Positions 19,591 to 27,422 of a DNA stretch of 64,000 bases are shown piece after piece. The stretch is from contig NZ_JAPEPJ010000001.1 in NCBI RefSeq assembly GCF_026340255.1, positions 3,341,001-3,405,000 of the forward strand. The letters are read 5' to 3'. The position numbers were made by a program, and so were the translations under genes. The DNA comes from Streptomyces sp. NBC_01408 (GTDB taxonomy: Bacteria; Actinomycetota; Actinomycetes; Streptomycetales; Streptomycetaceae). How positions within the stretch are numbered: position 1 is the first letter of the stretch; every line of letters starts with the position of its first letter. The notes under the pieces were generated by a model. That model was not told where the DNA came from and did no database searches. It saw only the letters and a list, made by a program, of their open reading frames with translations.

Positions 19591-19806
19591 GACTGCTGCT
19601 CCTCTGGGCGCCATCGCCACCGTGTGGACCGACCGGACGTTACCCACCGGTAGTGGGTTCCGATAGAGGGAACCGGCCAGATGTTCCGTGCGTCACATGA
19701 CGCGGCCCCGTCGAAGCGACCCTAGTCGACCGCCTCCGGGACTCGGAAGTAACCGCAGGTCCGGCCGGTACGGGGACCCGCTCTACCCGCCGGCCCCAGG
19801 CGCCCC

Positions 19807-19812
19807 TAGGGT
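19807..19812 (+). promoter_or_regulatory. Leaderless -10 hexamer (TAGGGT)
   Basis: TAGGGT ends 6 nt before ATG 19819, the spacing expected for transcription starting at the start codon. Confidence 0.6.
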
Positions 19813-19818
19813 GTCGGC

Positions 19819-20604
19819 ATGGGTGGCAGGAACAGGCGCACGCGAGTTCACGTCGTCAGCGACGTCCACGGCAACACCGAGGCCCTCGCGCGGGCCGGAG
19901 AGGGCGCCGACGCGCTCATCTGCCTCGGTGACCTGGTGCTCTTCCTCGACTACGCCGACCACTCGCGCGGGATCTTCCCCGACCTGTTCGGCGTCGAGAA
20001 CGCCGACCGGATCGTCGAGCTGCGCAACGCGCGCCGCTTCGAGGAGGCCCGCGCCTTCGGCCGGGAGCTGTGGGCCGGGCTGGACCGGGAGCAGCTGATC
20101 GAGGGCGCGGTACGCCGCCAGTACGCACAGATGTTCGCCGCGTTCCCCAACCCTACGTACGCCACTTACGGCAATGTCGACATCCCGGGGCTGTGGCCGG
20201 AATACGCCGCCCGCCCCGGCCTCACCGTCCTCGACGGCCAGCGCACCGAGATCGGCGGTCTGGTCTTCGGCTTTGTGGGCGGCGGGCTGCCCTCGCCGAT
20301 GCGCACCCCCTACGAGGTGGACGTGGAGGAGTACGCCGCCAAGGTCGAGGCGCTCGGCGAGGTCGACGTCCTGTGCTCGCACATCCCGCCGGAGGTGCCC
20401 GAGCTCTGCTACGACACGGTCGCGCGCCGCTTCGAACGGGGCAGCGAGGCCCTGCTGGCCGCCATCCGCCGCACCCGCCCCCGCTACGCCCTCTTCGGGC
20501 ACGTGCACCAGCCGCTGGCACAGCGGATGCGGATCGGGGGCACGGAGTGCGTGAACGTCGGGCACTTCGCGGCGACCGGAAGGCCCTGGGCCCTGGAGTG
20601 GTGA
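19819..20604 (+). CDS. Calcineurin-like metallophosphoesterase
   Basis: 261 residues with the family motifs in order: VHVVSDVHGNTEAL, LICLGDLVLFLDY, TYGNVD (the GNxx variant), VLCSHIPPE and YALFGHVHQPL. These provide the Asp, His and Asn ligands of a two-metal site. The substrate is not predictable (nucleotide, phosphoprotein or lipid phosphate). It is divergent from the acyl-CoA ligase and 79 nt before the SRPBCC gene. Confidence 0.88.
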   Translation: MGGRNRRTRVHVVSDVHGNTEALARAGEGADALICLGDLVLFLDYADHSRGIFPDLFGVENADRIVELRNARRFEEARAFGRELWAGLDREQLIEGAVRRQYAQMFAAFPNPTYATYGNVDIPGLWPEYAARPGLTVLDGQRTEIGGLVFGFVGGGLPSPMRTPYEVDVEEYAAKVEALGEVDVLCSHIPPEVPELCYDTVARRFERGSEALLAAIRRTRPRYALFGHVHQPLAQRMRIGGTECVNVGHFAATGRPWALEW

Positions 20605-20683
20605 GCTCCGCACGCACGGTAGCCTTCGAGCGGCGGCCGGAGGCCGCACACTTCCTCGAACACTCCCCGGAGGAGCGACCGCG

Positions 20684-21127
20684 ATGGCGGAACACACCAG
20701 CTCAAGCATCACGATCGAGGCTGCGCCGACCGACGTGATGGCCGTGATCGCCGACTTCGCCCGCTACCCCGAGTGGACCGGTGAGGTGAAGGAGGCCGAG
20801 GTACTGGCCACCGACGCCGAGGGCCGCGCCGAGAAGGTCCGGCTGCTGCTCGACGCGGGCGCGATCAAGGACGACCACACCCTCGCCTACAGCTGGAAGG
20901 GCGCGGACGAGGTCAGCTGGACCCTGGACAAGTCGCAGATGCTGCGCCAGCTGGACGGTTCGTACCGGCTGGCCCCGCTGGAGGGCGGCAAGCGCACCGA
21001 GGTCACCTACCAGCTGACCGTGGACGTCAAGATCCCGATGCTCGGCATGATCAAGCGCAAGGCCGAGAAGGTCATCATCGACCGTGCTCTCGCGGGCCTG
21101 AAGAAGCGCGTGGAATCGACGGCCTGA
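20684..21127 (+). CDS. SRPBCC-fold (polyketide cyclase/START-like) protein
   Basis: 147 residues with the SRPBCC pattern: SSSITIEAAPTDVMAVIADF, YPEWTGEVKEAEVL and a long C-terminal helix (MIKRKAEKVIIDRALAGLKKRVE). It matches in size and position the mycobacterial Rv2185c neighbour of the ArsA-like ATPase. It probably binds a lipid or other hydrophobic ligand; no enzyme activity can be claimed. GGAGGAG precedes the ATG by 8 nt. Confidence 0.85.
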   Translation: MAEHTSSSITIEAAPTDVMAVIADFARYPEWTGEVKEAEVLATDAEGRAEKVRLLLDAGAIKDDHTLAYSWKGADEVSWTLDKSQMLRQLDGSYRLAPLEGGKRTEVTYQLTVDVKIPMLGMIKRKAEKVIIDRALAGLKKRVESTA

Positions 21128-21133
21128 CCATTT

Positions 21134-21250
21134 CAGCCCCGCCAGGGGGCACCTCCCAGCGGTAGCGAGGGGGAGTTCGAGGCGCGGGGTCCGGGGCGGA
21201 GCCCCAGGGAACGGCGGAAGGGCGGGTAGGGGACCGGCCCCGCGCAGCGG
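21134..21250. repeat. Dispersed repeat, copy 3 (single arm with internal insertion)
   Basis: The arm keeps CAGCCCCGCC, GAGGCGCGGGGTCC and GGGGCGGAGCCCC, but the usual GGCGTTTGAG is replaced by about 30 nt of AGGGGGCACCTCCC...GGGGGAGTTCGAG. It continues to CCCCGCGCAGCGG at 21238-21250. Confidence 0.75.
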
Positions 21251-21321
21251 TCACCCGCACCCTCCGCCGCCACCCCCTGCCCCGCCGTAATGTCACCAGC
21301 GATCCGGAGCAGCGACCCACC

Positions 21322-22536
21322 ATGCCGCACACCCTGCTGATCACCGGCCCCGGCGGGGCCGGGCGCACCACCGTGGCCGCGGCCACCGCCCTCGCCGCCG
21401 CGCGGGACGGGCAGCGGGTGCTGCTGCTGTCCGGCGACCCCGGCGATCCGCTGGCCGCCCTCGTCGGCGCGCCGGTGGGGGAGTCCGCCGAGGTCGTGCC
21501 CGGGCTGCGGGCCGTACCGGTGGCCGGCGGGTTCCGGGTGGCCCGGGTGGACTCCGGCGAGGAGTTCCGCGAGGAGTTCGTCGCCCTCCAGGAGCGCGGC
21601 TCCACCCTCCTCGGCATGCTCGGGGCCCGGCCGCTCGGAGCCGAGGAGCTCACCGAACTGCCCGGCGCCGAACAGTTCGCCCTGCTGCGCGCCCTGCGGC
21701 GGGCCGCCGCCGCGCCCGGAACCGACCTGGTCGTCGTCGACCTGCCCCCGCTCCACCAGGCCGTCGCCACCCTGGCCCTGCCCGCCCAGCTGCGCCGCTA
21801 CCTCGCCCGGCTGCTGCCCGCCGAACGGCAGGCCGCCCGCGCCCTGCGGCCCGTACTGGCCCAGCTGGCCGGGGTGCCCATGCCCGCGCAGTGGCTCTAC
21901 GAGGCCGCCGCCCGCTGGGACGAGGAGCTCGCCGCCGTCCAGGCCGTCATCGAGGACGGCACCACCCGGGTCCGGCTGGTCGCCGAGCCGGGACCGGCCG
22001 CGCACGCCGCCCTGCGCGCCGGGGTGCTCGGGCTCGCCCTGCACGAGCTGGGCGTCGCGGACCTGGTCGCCAACCGGCTCGTACCGCAGGACTGCGCGGA
22101 CCCCTGGGCCAAGTCGGTCGCCGCCCAGCAGCTCGCCTTCCTGGAGGACTGGGGCCAGGACCTCACCGCCGTGGAGCTCCCGCACCTCGGGCGTGACCCG
22201 CAGGGTCCCGGGGACCTCGCCGAGCTGACCGGCCTCACCGCGGGCGGCACCCTCGTCCCCGGCCGCCCCGGCAGGCGCCTCCCCTGGCCCGTCGAGGACC
22301 GGCTCGCCGAGGACGGGGTGCTCGTCTGGGCCGTCCGCCTGCCGTATGCCCGCAAGAGCGACCTCGACCTGATCCGCCGCGGCGACGAGCTGCTGCTGAC
22401 GGCGGGCCCGCACCGCAGGATCGTTCCGCTGCCCTCGGCTCTGCGCCGCTGCACGGTCTCCGGGGCGGCCCTGGCCGACGACGTGCTCCGCATCCGCTTC
22501 ACCCCGGACCCGGGCCTGTGGCCCCGTACGTCCTAG
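21322..22536 (+). CDS. ArsA-like ATPase with a divergent Walker A motif
   Basis: 404 residues in the ArsA/GET3/MinD-type fold. The P-loop is GPGGAGRTT near the N-terminus: both the signature Lys (position 2 of the classical motif) and the invariant Lys before Thr are missing (Pro and Arg instead). LVVVDLPPLHQAV fits a Walker B/switch region. The last 70 residues form a beta-rich hsp20-like tail. Position after the SRPBCC gene matches mycobacterial Rv2184c. Real arsenite transport is unlikely as no ArsB is near. Confidence 0.8.
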   Translation: MPHTLLITGPGGAGRTTVAAATALAAARDGQRVLLLSGDPGDPLAALVGAPVGESAEVVPGLRAVPVAGGFRVARVDSGEEFREEFVALQERGSTLLGMLGARPLGAEELTELPGAEQFALLRALRRAAAAPGTDLVVVDLPPLHQAVATLALPAQLRRYLARLLPAERQAARALRPVLAQLAGVPMPAQWLYEAAARWDEELAAVQAVIEDGTTRVRLVAEPGPAAHAALRAGVLGLALHELGVADLVANRLVPQDCADPWAKSVAAQQLAFLEDWGQDLTAVELPHLGRDPQGPGDLAELTGLTAGGTLVPGRPGRRLPWPVEDRLAEDGVLVWAVRLPYARKSDLDLIRRGDELLLTAGPHRRIVPLPSALRRCTVSGAALADDVLRIRFTPDPGLWPRTS

Positions 22537-22559
22537 GGGGCGACCGGCAGGTCACCCCC
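22536..22559 (+). terminator. Possible terminator overlapping the ArsA-like stop
   Basis: GGGGGCGACC (22536-22545) pairs with GGTCACCCCC (22550-22559) with one mismatch around a GGCA loop. No U-run follows. Confidence 0.4.
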
Positions 22560-22635
22560 GTCGCCGTACCGCCGTTCGGGTACCGTCGAAGGTAGTCCGT
22601 ACGCACGCTCCGCACCCGCCGCAGGAGAGTCCGCC

Positions 22636-23103
22636 ATGAGCGAGGCCACCGACCGCCCCACCGACGACGACGCCTGGGCCAGAGCCTGTGCCGAGGACCT
22701 CGCCGCCGAGAAGGAGCGCCTGCGCGGGCAGGAGGGCGCCCAGCAGACCGGGACCGCCGCCGAGGAACTGTTCAAGCTCTTCGAAGCCGTCGCCGACAAG
22801 GTGTCCGGGCTGAACAACCCGCTGCTGGGCGTCGCCGCCCAGGGAGCCGTACGGCAGTTCGTCAACCAGGCGAAGACCGCCGCCAAGCCCGTCATCGAGC
22901 GCAACCCCGAGGTCTTCGACCACCTCGCGGCCGCCGGCTCCGAGCTGCTCGCCGCCTACCGCTCGGCCGTCGAGGGCCACGAGCGCCGCTGGACCCGCGA
23001 CACGCCGCCCGGCCAGCGCCGGCCGGAACAGCCGCCCGCCGACCGCGACCCCCGCGACGAGGGCCCGGACGACGGCCGCGACGAGCGGATCGATCTCGAC
23101 TGA
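22636..23103 (+). CDS. Small DUF5304-type cytosolic protein (Rv2183c-like position)
   Basis: 155 residues: an acidic N-terminus, a helical core with VADKVSGLNNPLLGVAAQGAVRQFV (about 55-80), and a charged tail rich in Arg, Pro and Asp. No signal peptide, membrane segment or catalytic motif is seen. GGAGAG precedes the ATG by 6 nt. Family name from memory; function unknown. It sits in the SRPBCC/ArsA-like run seen in mycobacteria. Confidence 0.72.
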   Translation: MSEATDRPTDDDAWARACAEDLAAEKERLRGQEGAQQTGTAAEELFKLFEAVADKVSGLNNPLLGVAAQGAVRQFVNQAKTAAKPVIERNPEVFDHLAAAGSELLAAYRSAVEGHERRWTRDTPPGQRRPEQPPADRDPRDEGPDDGRDERIDLD

Positions 23104-23164
23104 ACGGACCTCGCCCTCGGGTACCGTTGGCCCCGGCGGGGTTTGACCGGAAACCGAGGGACTA

Positions 23165-24106
23165 ATGGGACTCACCATCGGCGTCGACATCGGCGGCACG
23201 AAGATCGCGGCCGGCGTGGTCGACGAAGAGGGCACCATCCTTGAGACGTACAAGGTGCCCACCCCGCCGACCGCGGACGGAGTGACGGACGCGATCTGCG
23301 CCGCCGTCTCCGAAGTCAGCAGCAACCACACCATCGACGCCGTCGGCATCGGCGCCGCCGGATACGTGGACGACAAGCGCGCGACCGTACTCTTCGCGCC
23401 GAACATCAACTGGCGGCACGAGCCGCTCAAGGACAAGGTCGAACAGCGCATCGGCCTGCCGGTCGTCGTCGAGAACGACGCGAACTGCGCGGCCTGGGGC
23501 GAGTACCGCTTCGGCGCGGGCCAGGGCCATGAGGACGTCATCTGCATCACGCTCGGCACCGGCCTGGGCGGCGGCATCATCATCGGCAACAAGCTGCGGC
23601 GCGGCCGCTTCGGCGTCGCCGCCGAGTTCGGCCACATCCGCGTCGTCCCCGACGGCCTGCTGTGCGGATGCGGCAGCCAGGGCTGCTGGGAGCAGTACGC
23701 CTCCGGGCGCGCGCTCGTCCGGTACGCGAAGCAGCGCGCCAACGCCACCCCGGAGAACGCGGCGATCCTGCTGTCCCTCGGCGACGGCACCCCCGAGGGC
23801 ATCGAGGGCAAGCACATCAGCGAGGCCGCCCGGCAGGGCGACCTGGTCGCCATCGACGCCTTCCGCGAACTGGCCCGCTGGGCCGGTGCGGGCCTGGCCG
23901 ACCTGGCCTCGCTGTTCGACCCGTCCGCGTTCATCGTCGGCGGCGGGGTCTCCGACGAGGGCGACCTGGTCCTCGACCCGATCCGCAAGTCCTTCAAGCG
24001 CTGGCTGGTCGGCGGCGCCTGGCGTCCGCACGCGCAGGTGCTCGCCGCCCAGCTCGGCGGCAAGGCCGGACTCGTCGGCGCGGCCGACCTGGCCCGCCAG
24101 GGCTGA
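23165..24106 (+). CDS. glkA: Glucokinase, ROK family
   Basis: 313 residues. ATP site GVDIGGTKIAAGV at the N-terminus, VVENDANCAAWGEYRFGAG with the catalytic Asp, GTGLGGGIIIGNKL, and the ROK zinc motif CGCGSQGCWEQYAS. It phosphorylates glucose with ATP; in Streptomyces this enzyme is also the main mediator of glucose repression. GAGGGA lies 6 nt before the ATG. It lies 6 kb from pfkA. Confidence 0.95.
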   Translation: MGLTIGVDIGGTKIAAGVVDEEGTILETYKVPTPPTADGVTDAICAAVSEVSSNHTIDAVGIGAAGYVDDKRATVLFAPNINWRHEPLKDKVEQRIGLPVVVENDANCAAWGEYRFGAGQGHEDVICITLGTGLGGGIIIGNKLRRGRFGVAAEFGHIRVVPDGLLCGCGSQGCWEQYASGRALVRYAKQRANATPENAAILLSLGDGTPEGIEGKHISEAARQGDLVAIDAFRELARWAGAGLADLASLFDPSAFIVGGGVSDEGDLVLDPIRKSFKRWLVGGAWRPHAQVLAAQLGGKAGLVGAADLARQG

Positions 24107-24126
24107 GCCGCCCCGCTCCACGGTGA

Positions 24127-24161
24127 CTGCCCGCCGCGCCCCTTGGGGGTGCGGCGGGCAG
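24127..24161 (+). terminator. Terminator after glkA
   Basis: Perfect 11-bp stem CTGCCCGCCGC/GCGGCGGGCAG (24127-24137, 24151-24161) with an extra inner GCCCC/GGGGG pairing. It overlaps the -35 region of the next gene. Confidence 0.75.
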
Positions 24162-24166
24162 CTGCG

Positions 24167-24172
24167 TATGTT
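24167..24172 (+). promoter_or_regulatory. Leaderless -10 hexamer (TATGTT)
   Basis: TATGTT ends 6 nt before ATG 24179; TTGGGG lies 18 nt upstream of it at 24143-24148. No ribosome site is present. Confidence 0.6.
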
Positions 24173-24178
24173 GCGGGC

Positions 24179-24940
24179 ATGGACCAGCTGCTGCCTTCGC
24201 TGCCGAAGTCTCGAACGGAGCCCGACGGTTCTGCCGTGATCCGGGTGCTCAGCTACAACATCCGCTCCCTGCGCGACGACGAGGAGGCACTGGCCCGGGT
24301 GATCCGGGCCTGCGCGCCCGACCTGGTGTGCGTACAGGAGGCGCCGCGGTTCTTCCGGTGGCGCAAACACGCGGCGCGGCTCGCCGCGAAGAGCGACCTC
24401 GTGGTGCTCGGCGGGGGCGCGACGGCGGCCGGGCCGCTGCTGCTGTGCTCGCTGCGGGCCTTCGTGGAGCGAACCGACGACGTACTGCTGCCCCGCACCC
24501 CCGGCCTGCACCGGCGGGGCTTCGCCACCGCCGTCGTCCGCTTCGGGGCGGCCCGGATCGGGGTGGTCAGCGCGCACCTGTCGCTCCAGCGCGAGGAGCG
24601 CCGGGCCCAGGCGGATCTCCTCCTGGACCGGGTCGCGGCGCTGGACACTCCGTACGGGATCGCCGCGGCGGACGTGAACGAGGGCCCGGACGGCCCGGCC
24701 TTCGCCAGGCTGGCCGCCGAGCTCCAGGACTGCCGGGAGGTGGCCCCGTGGGGCGGCGGCCCGACGTTTCCCGTGGGCACGGCCGACCGGCGCATCGACG
24801 CGGTGTTCGCGACGGGGGGTGTGGAGGTGCTGGGCTGCGGGGTCCCCGTGGGACTGCCCGGGGTGAGGGCCGCGGACCTGCGGGCGGCGACGGACCACCT
24901 GCCGGTCCTGGCGGCGCTCCGCCTCGCCGCTGCGCGGTAG
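24179..24940 (+). CDS. Endonuclease/exonuclease/phosphatase-family protein
   Basis: 253 residues with the EEP fold: VLSYNIRSL (metal Asn), DLVCVQEAPRFF (metal Glu), VVSAHLSLQREERRAQ, ADVNEGPDGPAFARL (Asp/Asn) and the C-terminal DHLPVLAAL with the catalytic His. No signal peptide. The family includes DNases, inositol-phosphate phosphatases and sphingomyelinases; the substrate is open. Transcribed on its own from the leaderless promoter and followed by a palindromic repeat. Confidence 0.85.
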   Translation: MDQLLPSLPKSRTEPDGSAVIRVLSYNIRSLRDDEEALARVIRACAPDLVCVQEAPRFFRWRKHAARLAAKSDLVVLGGGATAAGPLLLCSLRAFVERTDDVLLPRTPGLHRRGFATAVVRFGAARIGVVSAHLSLQREERRAQADLLLDRVAALDTPYGIAAADVNEGPDGPAFARLAAELQDCREVAPWGGGPTFPVGTADRRIDAVFATGGVEVLGCGVPVGLPGVRAADLRAATDHLPVLAALRLAAAR

Positions 24941-24965
24941 CCCTGCCACGGTTCGGCCGCCGGTG

Positions 24966-25090
24966 CGGCGCCGTTGCCGGGGGCTCCGCCCCCGGACCCC
25001 CGGTCCTCAAACGCCGGACGGGCTGAAAGGACAGCCCCGCCGGCGTTTGAGGCGCGGGGTCTGGGGCGGAGCCCCAGGAGGCCGGGCGCA
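24966..25090. repeat. Dispersed palindromic repeat, copy 4 (two arms)
   Basis: Two inverted arms, GGGGGCTCCGCCCCC...CTCAAACGCCGGACGGGCTG and CAGCCCCGCCGGCGTTTGAG...GGGGCGGAGCCCC, separated by about 8 nt. It fills the convergent gap between the EEP gene and the following minus-strand gene and could form one large hairpin. Confidence 0.85.
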
Positions 25091-25104
25091 GCCCTGGGCC
25101 GGGG

Positions 25105-25728
25105 CTAGACCACCGCGCCGCGACCGGGATCGTCGTCCTCGTCGTCGTCGTGCGCCATGCGCCCCACCAGCGTCGCGAAGCCGCCGAGGAAGCCGCCGAT
25201 GCCCAGCGTCGTGAGCCACCAGGTCATGTCCCACTGGAGGAGGACCGCCAGGAGCAGCAGCACCGGGCCGCCGACCACCGCCAGCCAGGCGAACTTGGCC
25301 GTCACGTCGGCAGGCGGGAGCTCGGGCTCCGGGGGGACGAAGTGGCCCTCCTCCTCCGGCGTCAGGTCTTCGTCCTCCGGCTCCGCGAGGGAGTGATCCC
25401 GGGGGCCCGCTCCGCCGACGCCCGGGGCGAACGTCACGGAGCCGCCCAGCGCCACGGGCGCCACCGGCGGCGCGGGCTCCTCCGGGTCCGCTTCGGGGCC
25501 CTTCCCGGCCTTCGGCTCGGGCTGGGGCTGGGGCTCGGGCTTCGGATCCGGTTCCGGCGGCAATGGCTTGACGTCTTCCTCAGGCAGCAGCAGGTTCTCG
25601 ATCGGCTTGAACGGCCGCGCGCCGGGCGGGTCCGGCGGCTCCTGCCCGTACCCGGCGACGATCGCCGCCCACGCCGCTTCCTCGTCGAGCGGCGGCACCC
25701 CGCCCGACTGCTCCTCGTGCTCAGCCAC
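25105..25728 (-). CDS. Membrane protein with Pro/Glu-rich cytoplasmic region
   Basis: 207 residues. The first 130 are disordered and rich in Pro, Glu and Lys (PEPDPKPEPQPQPEPK at about 60). Two membrane helices follow (about 147-165, LAVVGGPVLLLLAVLLQW, and 170-188, LTTLGIGGFLGGFATLV). The tail is acidic (DDDEDDDP). The GTG start overlaps the stop of the upstream esterase gene by 8 nt, so the pair is translationally coupled. No known function. Confidence 0.78.
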   Translation of the reverse strand: MAEHEEQSGGVPPLDEEAAWAAIVAGYGQEPPDPPGARPFKPIENLLLPEEDVKPLPPEPDPKPEPQPQPEPKAGKGPEADPEEPAPPVAPVALGGSVTFAPGVGGAGPRDHSLAEPEDEDLTPEEEGHFVPPEPELPPADVTAKFAWLAVVGGPVLLLLAVLLQWDMTWWLTTLGIGGFLGGFATLVGRMAHDDDEDDDPGRGAVV

Positions 25729-26518
25729 CGGCCTCCGCCCCCTCCCTGCCCACGCTCTCCGCCAGTCGGCCGACGAACGCATAGCTGTCCGCGAAGATCC
25801 GCTCCGCGTCATGGTCCAACGTCGCGACGTGGTAGCTCTGTTCCAGCAGGGTCTCGGTGACGTCCGTGGAGGAGATCCGGGCGAGGATCCGCGCCGAGTC
25901 CACCGGCGGTACGACATGGTCCTGCGGGCTGTGCAGCAGCAGCACCGGCTGCGTGACCTGCGGCAGTTCGGCGTCCACCAGCTGGAAGAACTTCCGCAGC
26001 GAGTGCGCGGCCCGGGTCGGGACGCGGTCGTACCCGACCTCGTCCGAGCCCGGCTTCGCGATGTCGCTGGCGATGCCCGGGGTGGACCGGATGAAGTGCT
26101 TGGCCACCGGAAGGGCGAAGGCCAGCGGGTCGTGCACCTTGTTGGCCGGGTTGACGAGCACGATGCCGCTGATCGCGTCCCCGTGCTTGGACGCCAGCCG
26201 CAGCGTCAGAGCGCCGCCCATGGAGAGTCCGAAGACGAAGACCTGCTCACACCGGTCGAGCAGCTCCCGCAGCGCACGGTCCACCTCGGCGTACCAGTCC
26301 TGCCAGCCCGTGAGCTGCATGTCCTGCCAGCGCGTCCCGTGCCCGGGCAGCAGCGGCAGGGATACCGACAGCCCCCGCTCGGCGAGGTACTCGGCCCAGG
26401 GGCGCAGCGACTGCGGGGAACCGGTGAAGCCGTGGCAGAGGAGAACACCGACCTCACCGCCCTCGTGGCGGAACGGCTCGGCTCCAGGGAGGACGGGCAC
26501 CAGGATCTCCTTGGTCAT
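25721..26518 (-). CDS. Alpha/beta-hydrolase (carboxylesterase/monoacylglycerol lipase-like)
   Basis: 265 residues. HGFTGSPQSL supplies the oxyanion hole. The nucleophile elbow is GLSMGG, the acid is in LLLHSPQDHVVPP and the His in SYHVATLDHDAE. Size and motifs resemble Est30-type carboxylesterases that act on short or medium acyl esters. ATG 26518 begins MTKEILVPVLPG; upstream codons in frame give unlikely sequence. No signal peptide. First gene of a coupled pair; divergent from the acyltransferase. Confidence 0.88.
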   Translation of the reverse strand: MTKEILVPVLPGAEPFRHEGGEVGVLLCHGFTGSPQSLRPWAEYLAERGLSVSLPLLPGHGTRWQDMQLTGWQDWYAEVDRALRELLDRCEQVFVFGLSMGGALTLRLASKHGDAISGIVLVNPANKVHDPLAFALPVAKHFIRSTPGIASDIAKPGSDEVGYDRVPTRAAHSLRKFFQLVDAELPQVTQPVLLLHSPQDHVVPPVDSARILARISSTDVTETLLEQSYHVATLDHDAERIFADSYAFVGRLAESVGREGAEAGG

Positions 26519-26651
26519 GAGGGTTGGTGGGTGCGTTGCTCTGTGTGACTTCACCGTACGCGACGGGGATGGCACCGACCAGGGTCGTCGGGCCGCTGCA
26601 CGGGGAGCCACGGGTTAAGGTCTGTTCGACAGACACAGGAAGGCTTTCGAG

Positions 26652-27389
26652 TTGATCTACGGCGCAATGAAGTTCTCGATCGGCGGTTCCCTGAAGCTCG
26701 CCTTCAGGCCGTGGGTGGAGGGCCTCGAGAACATTCCCGCGGAGGGGCCGGCGATCCTCGCGAGCAACCACCTGTCCTTCTCCGACTCCTTCTTCCTGCC
26801 GGCGGTGCTGGACCGGAAGGTCACCTTCATCGCGAAGGCGGAGTACTTCACCTCCCCAGGGGTCAAGGGCAAGCTGACGGCCGCCTTCTTCAAGGGCGTC
26901 GGCCAGCTCCCGGTGGACCGCTCCGGTGCGCGCGGGGCCGGTGAGGCCGCGATCAAGAGCGGCATCGAGGTCATCGAGCGCGGGGAGCTGTTCGGTATTT
27001 ACCCCGAGGGGACGCGTTCACCCGACGGCAGGCTGTACCGGGGCAAGCCCGGCGGTCTGGCCCGGGTGGCGCTGGCCACCGGCGCGCCCGTGATCCCCGT
27101 GGCGATGATCGACACGGAGAAGATCCAGCCGCCCGGCAAGGTGGTGCCCAAGCTGATGCGCCCGGGCATCCGGATCGGCAAGCCGCTGGACTTCAGCCGC
27201 TACCACGGCATGGACAGCGACCGCTTCATCCTCCGCTCGGTGACCGACGAGGTCATGTACGAGATCATGAAGCTGTCCGGCCAGGAGTACGTGGACATCT
27301 ACGCGACGGCCGCCAAGCGCCAGATCGCGGACGCCGAGAAGGCGGCCAGGAACGACAAGGCCGGCAAGGCGGACCAGGGCGCGGAGTAG
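26652..27389 (+). CDS. 1-acyl-sn-glycerol-3-phosphate acyltransferase
   Basis: 245 residues of the PlsC family. The catalytic SNHLSFSD gives the H-x4-D motif, and the substrate motif is YPEGTRSPDG. It acylates lysophosphatidic acid to phosphatidic acid at the membrane in phospholipid synthesis. The start is TTG 26652 with GGAAGG 8 nt upstream; an ATG 15 nt later is possible. The position fits mycobacterial Rv2182c. Confidence 0.92.
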   Translation: MIYGAMKFSIGGSLKLAFRPWVEGLENIPAEGPAILASNHLSFSDSFFLPAVLDRKVTFIAKAEYFTSPGVKGKLTAAFFKGVGQLPVDRSGARGAGEAAIKSGIEVIERGELFGIYPEGTRSPDGRLYRGKPGGLARVALATGAPVIPVAMIDTEKIQPPGKVVPKLMRPGIRIGKPLDFSRYHGMDSDRFILRSVTDEVMYEIMKLSGQEYVDIYATAAKRQIADAEKAARNDKAGKADQGAE

Positions 27390-27422
27390 CGCGGGCGGAA
27401 CCGCCCGCGGGGGGTGGGGGAG

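Noticed and set aside
21322..22536. Arsenite resistance function for the ArsA-like gene
   Set aside because: No arsB, arsC or arsR nearby, and the lysines required by ArsA are replaced.
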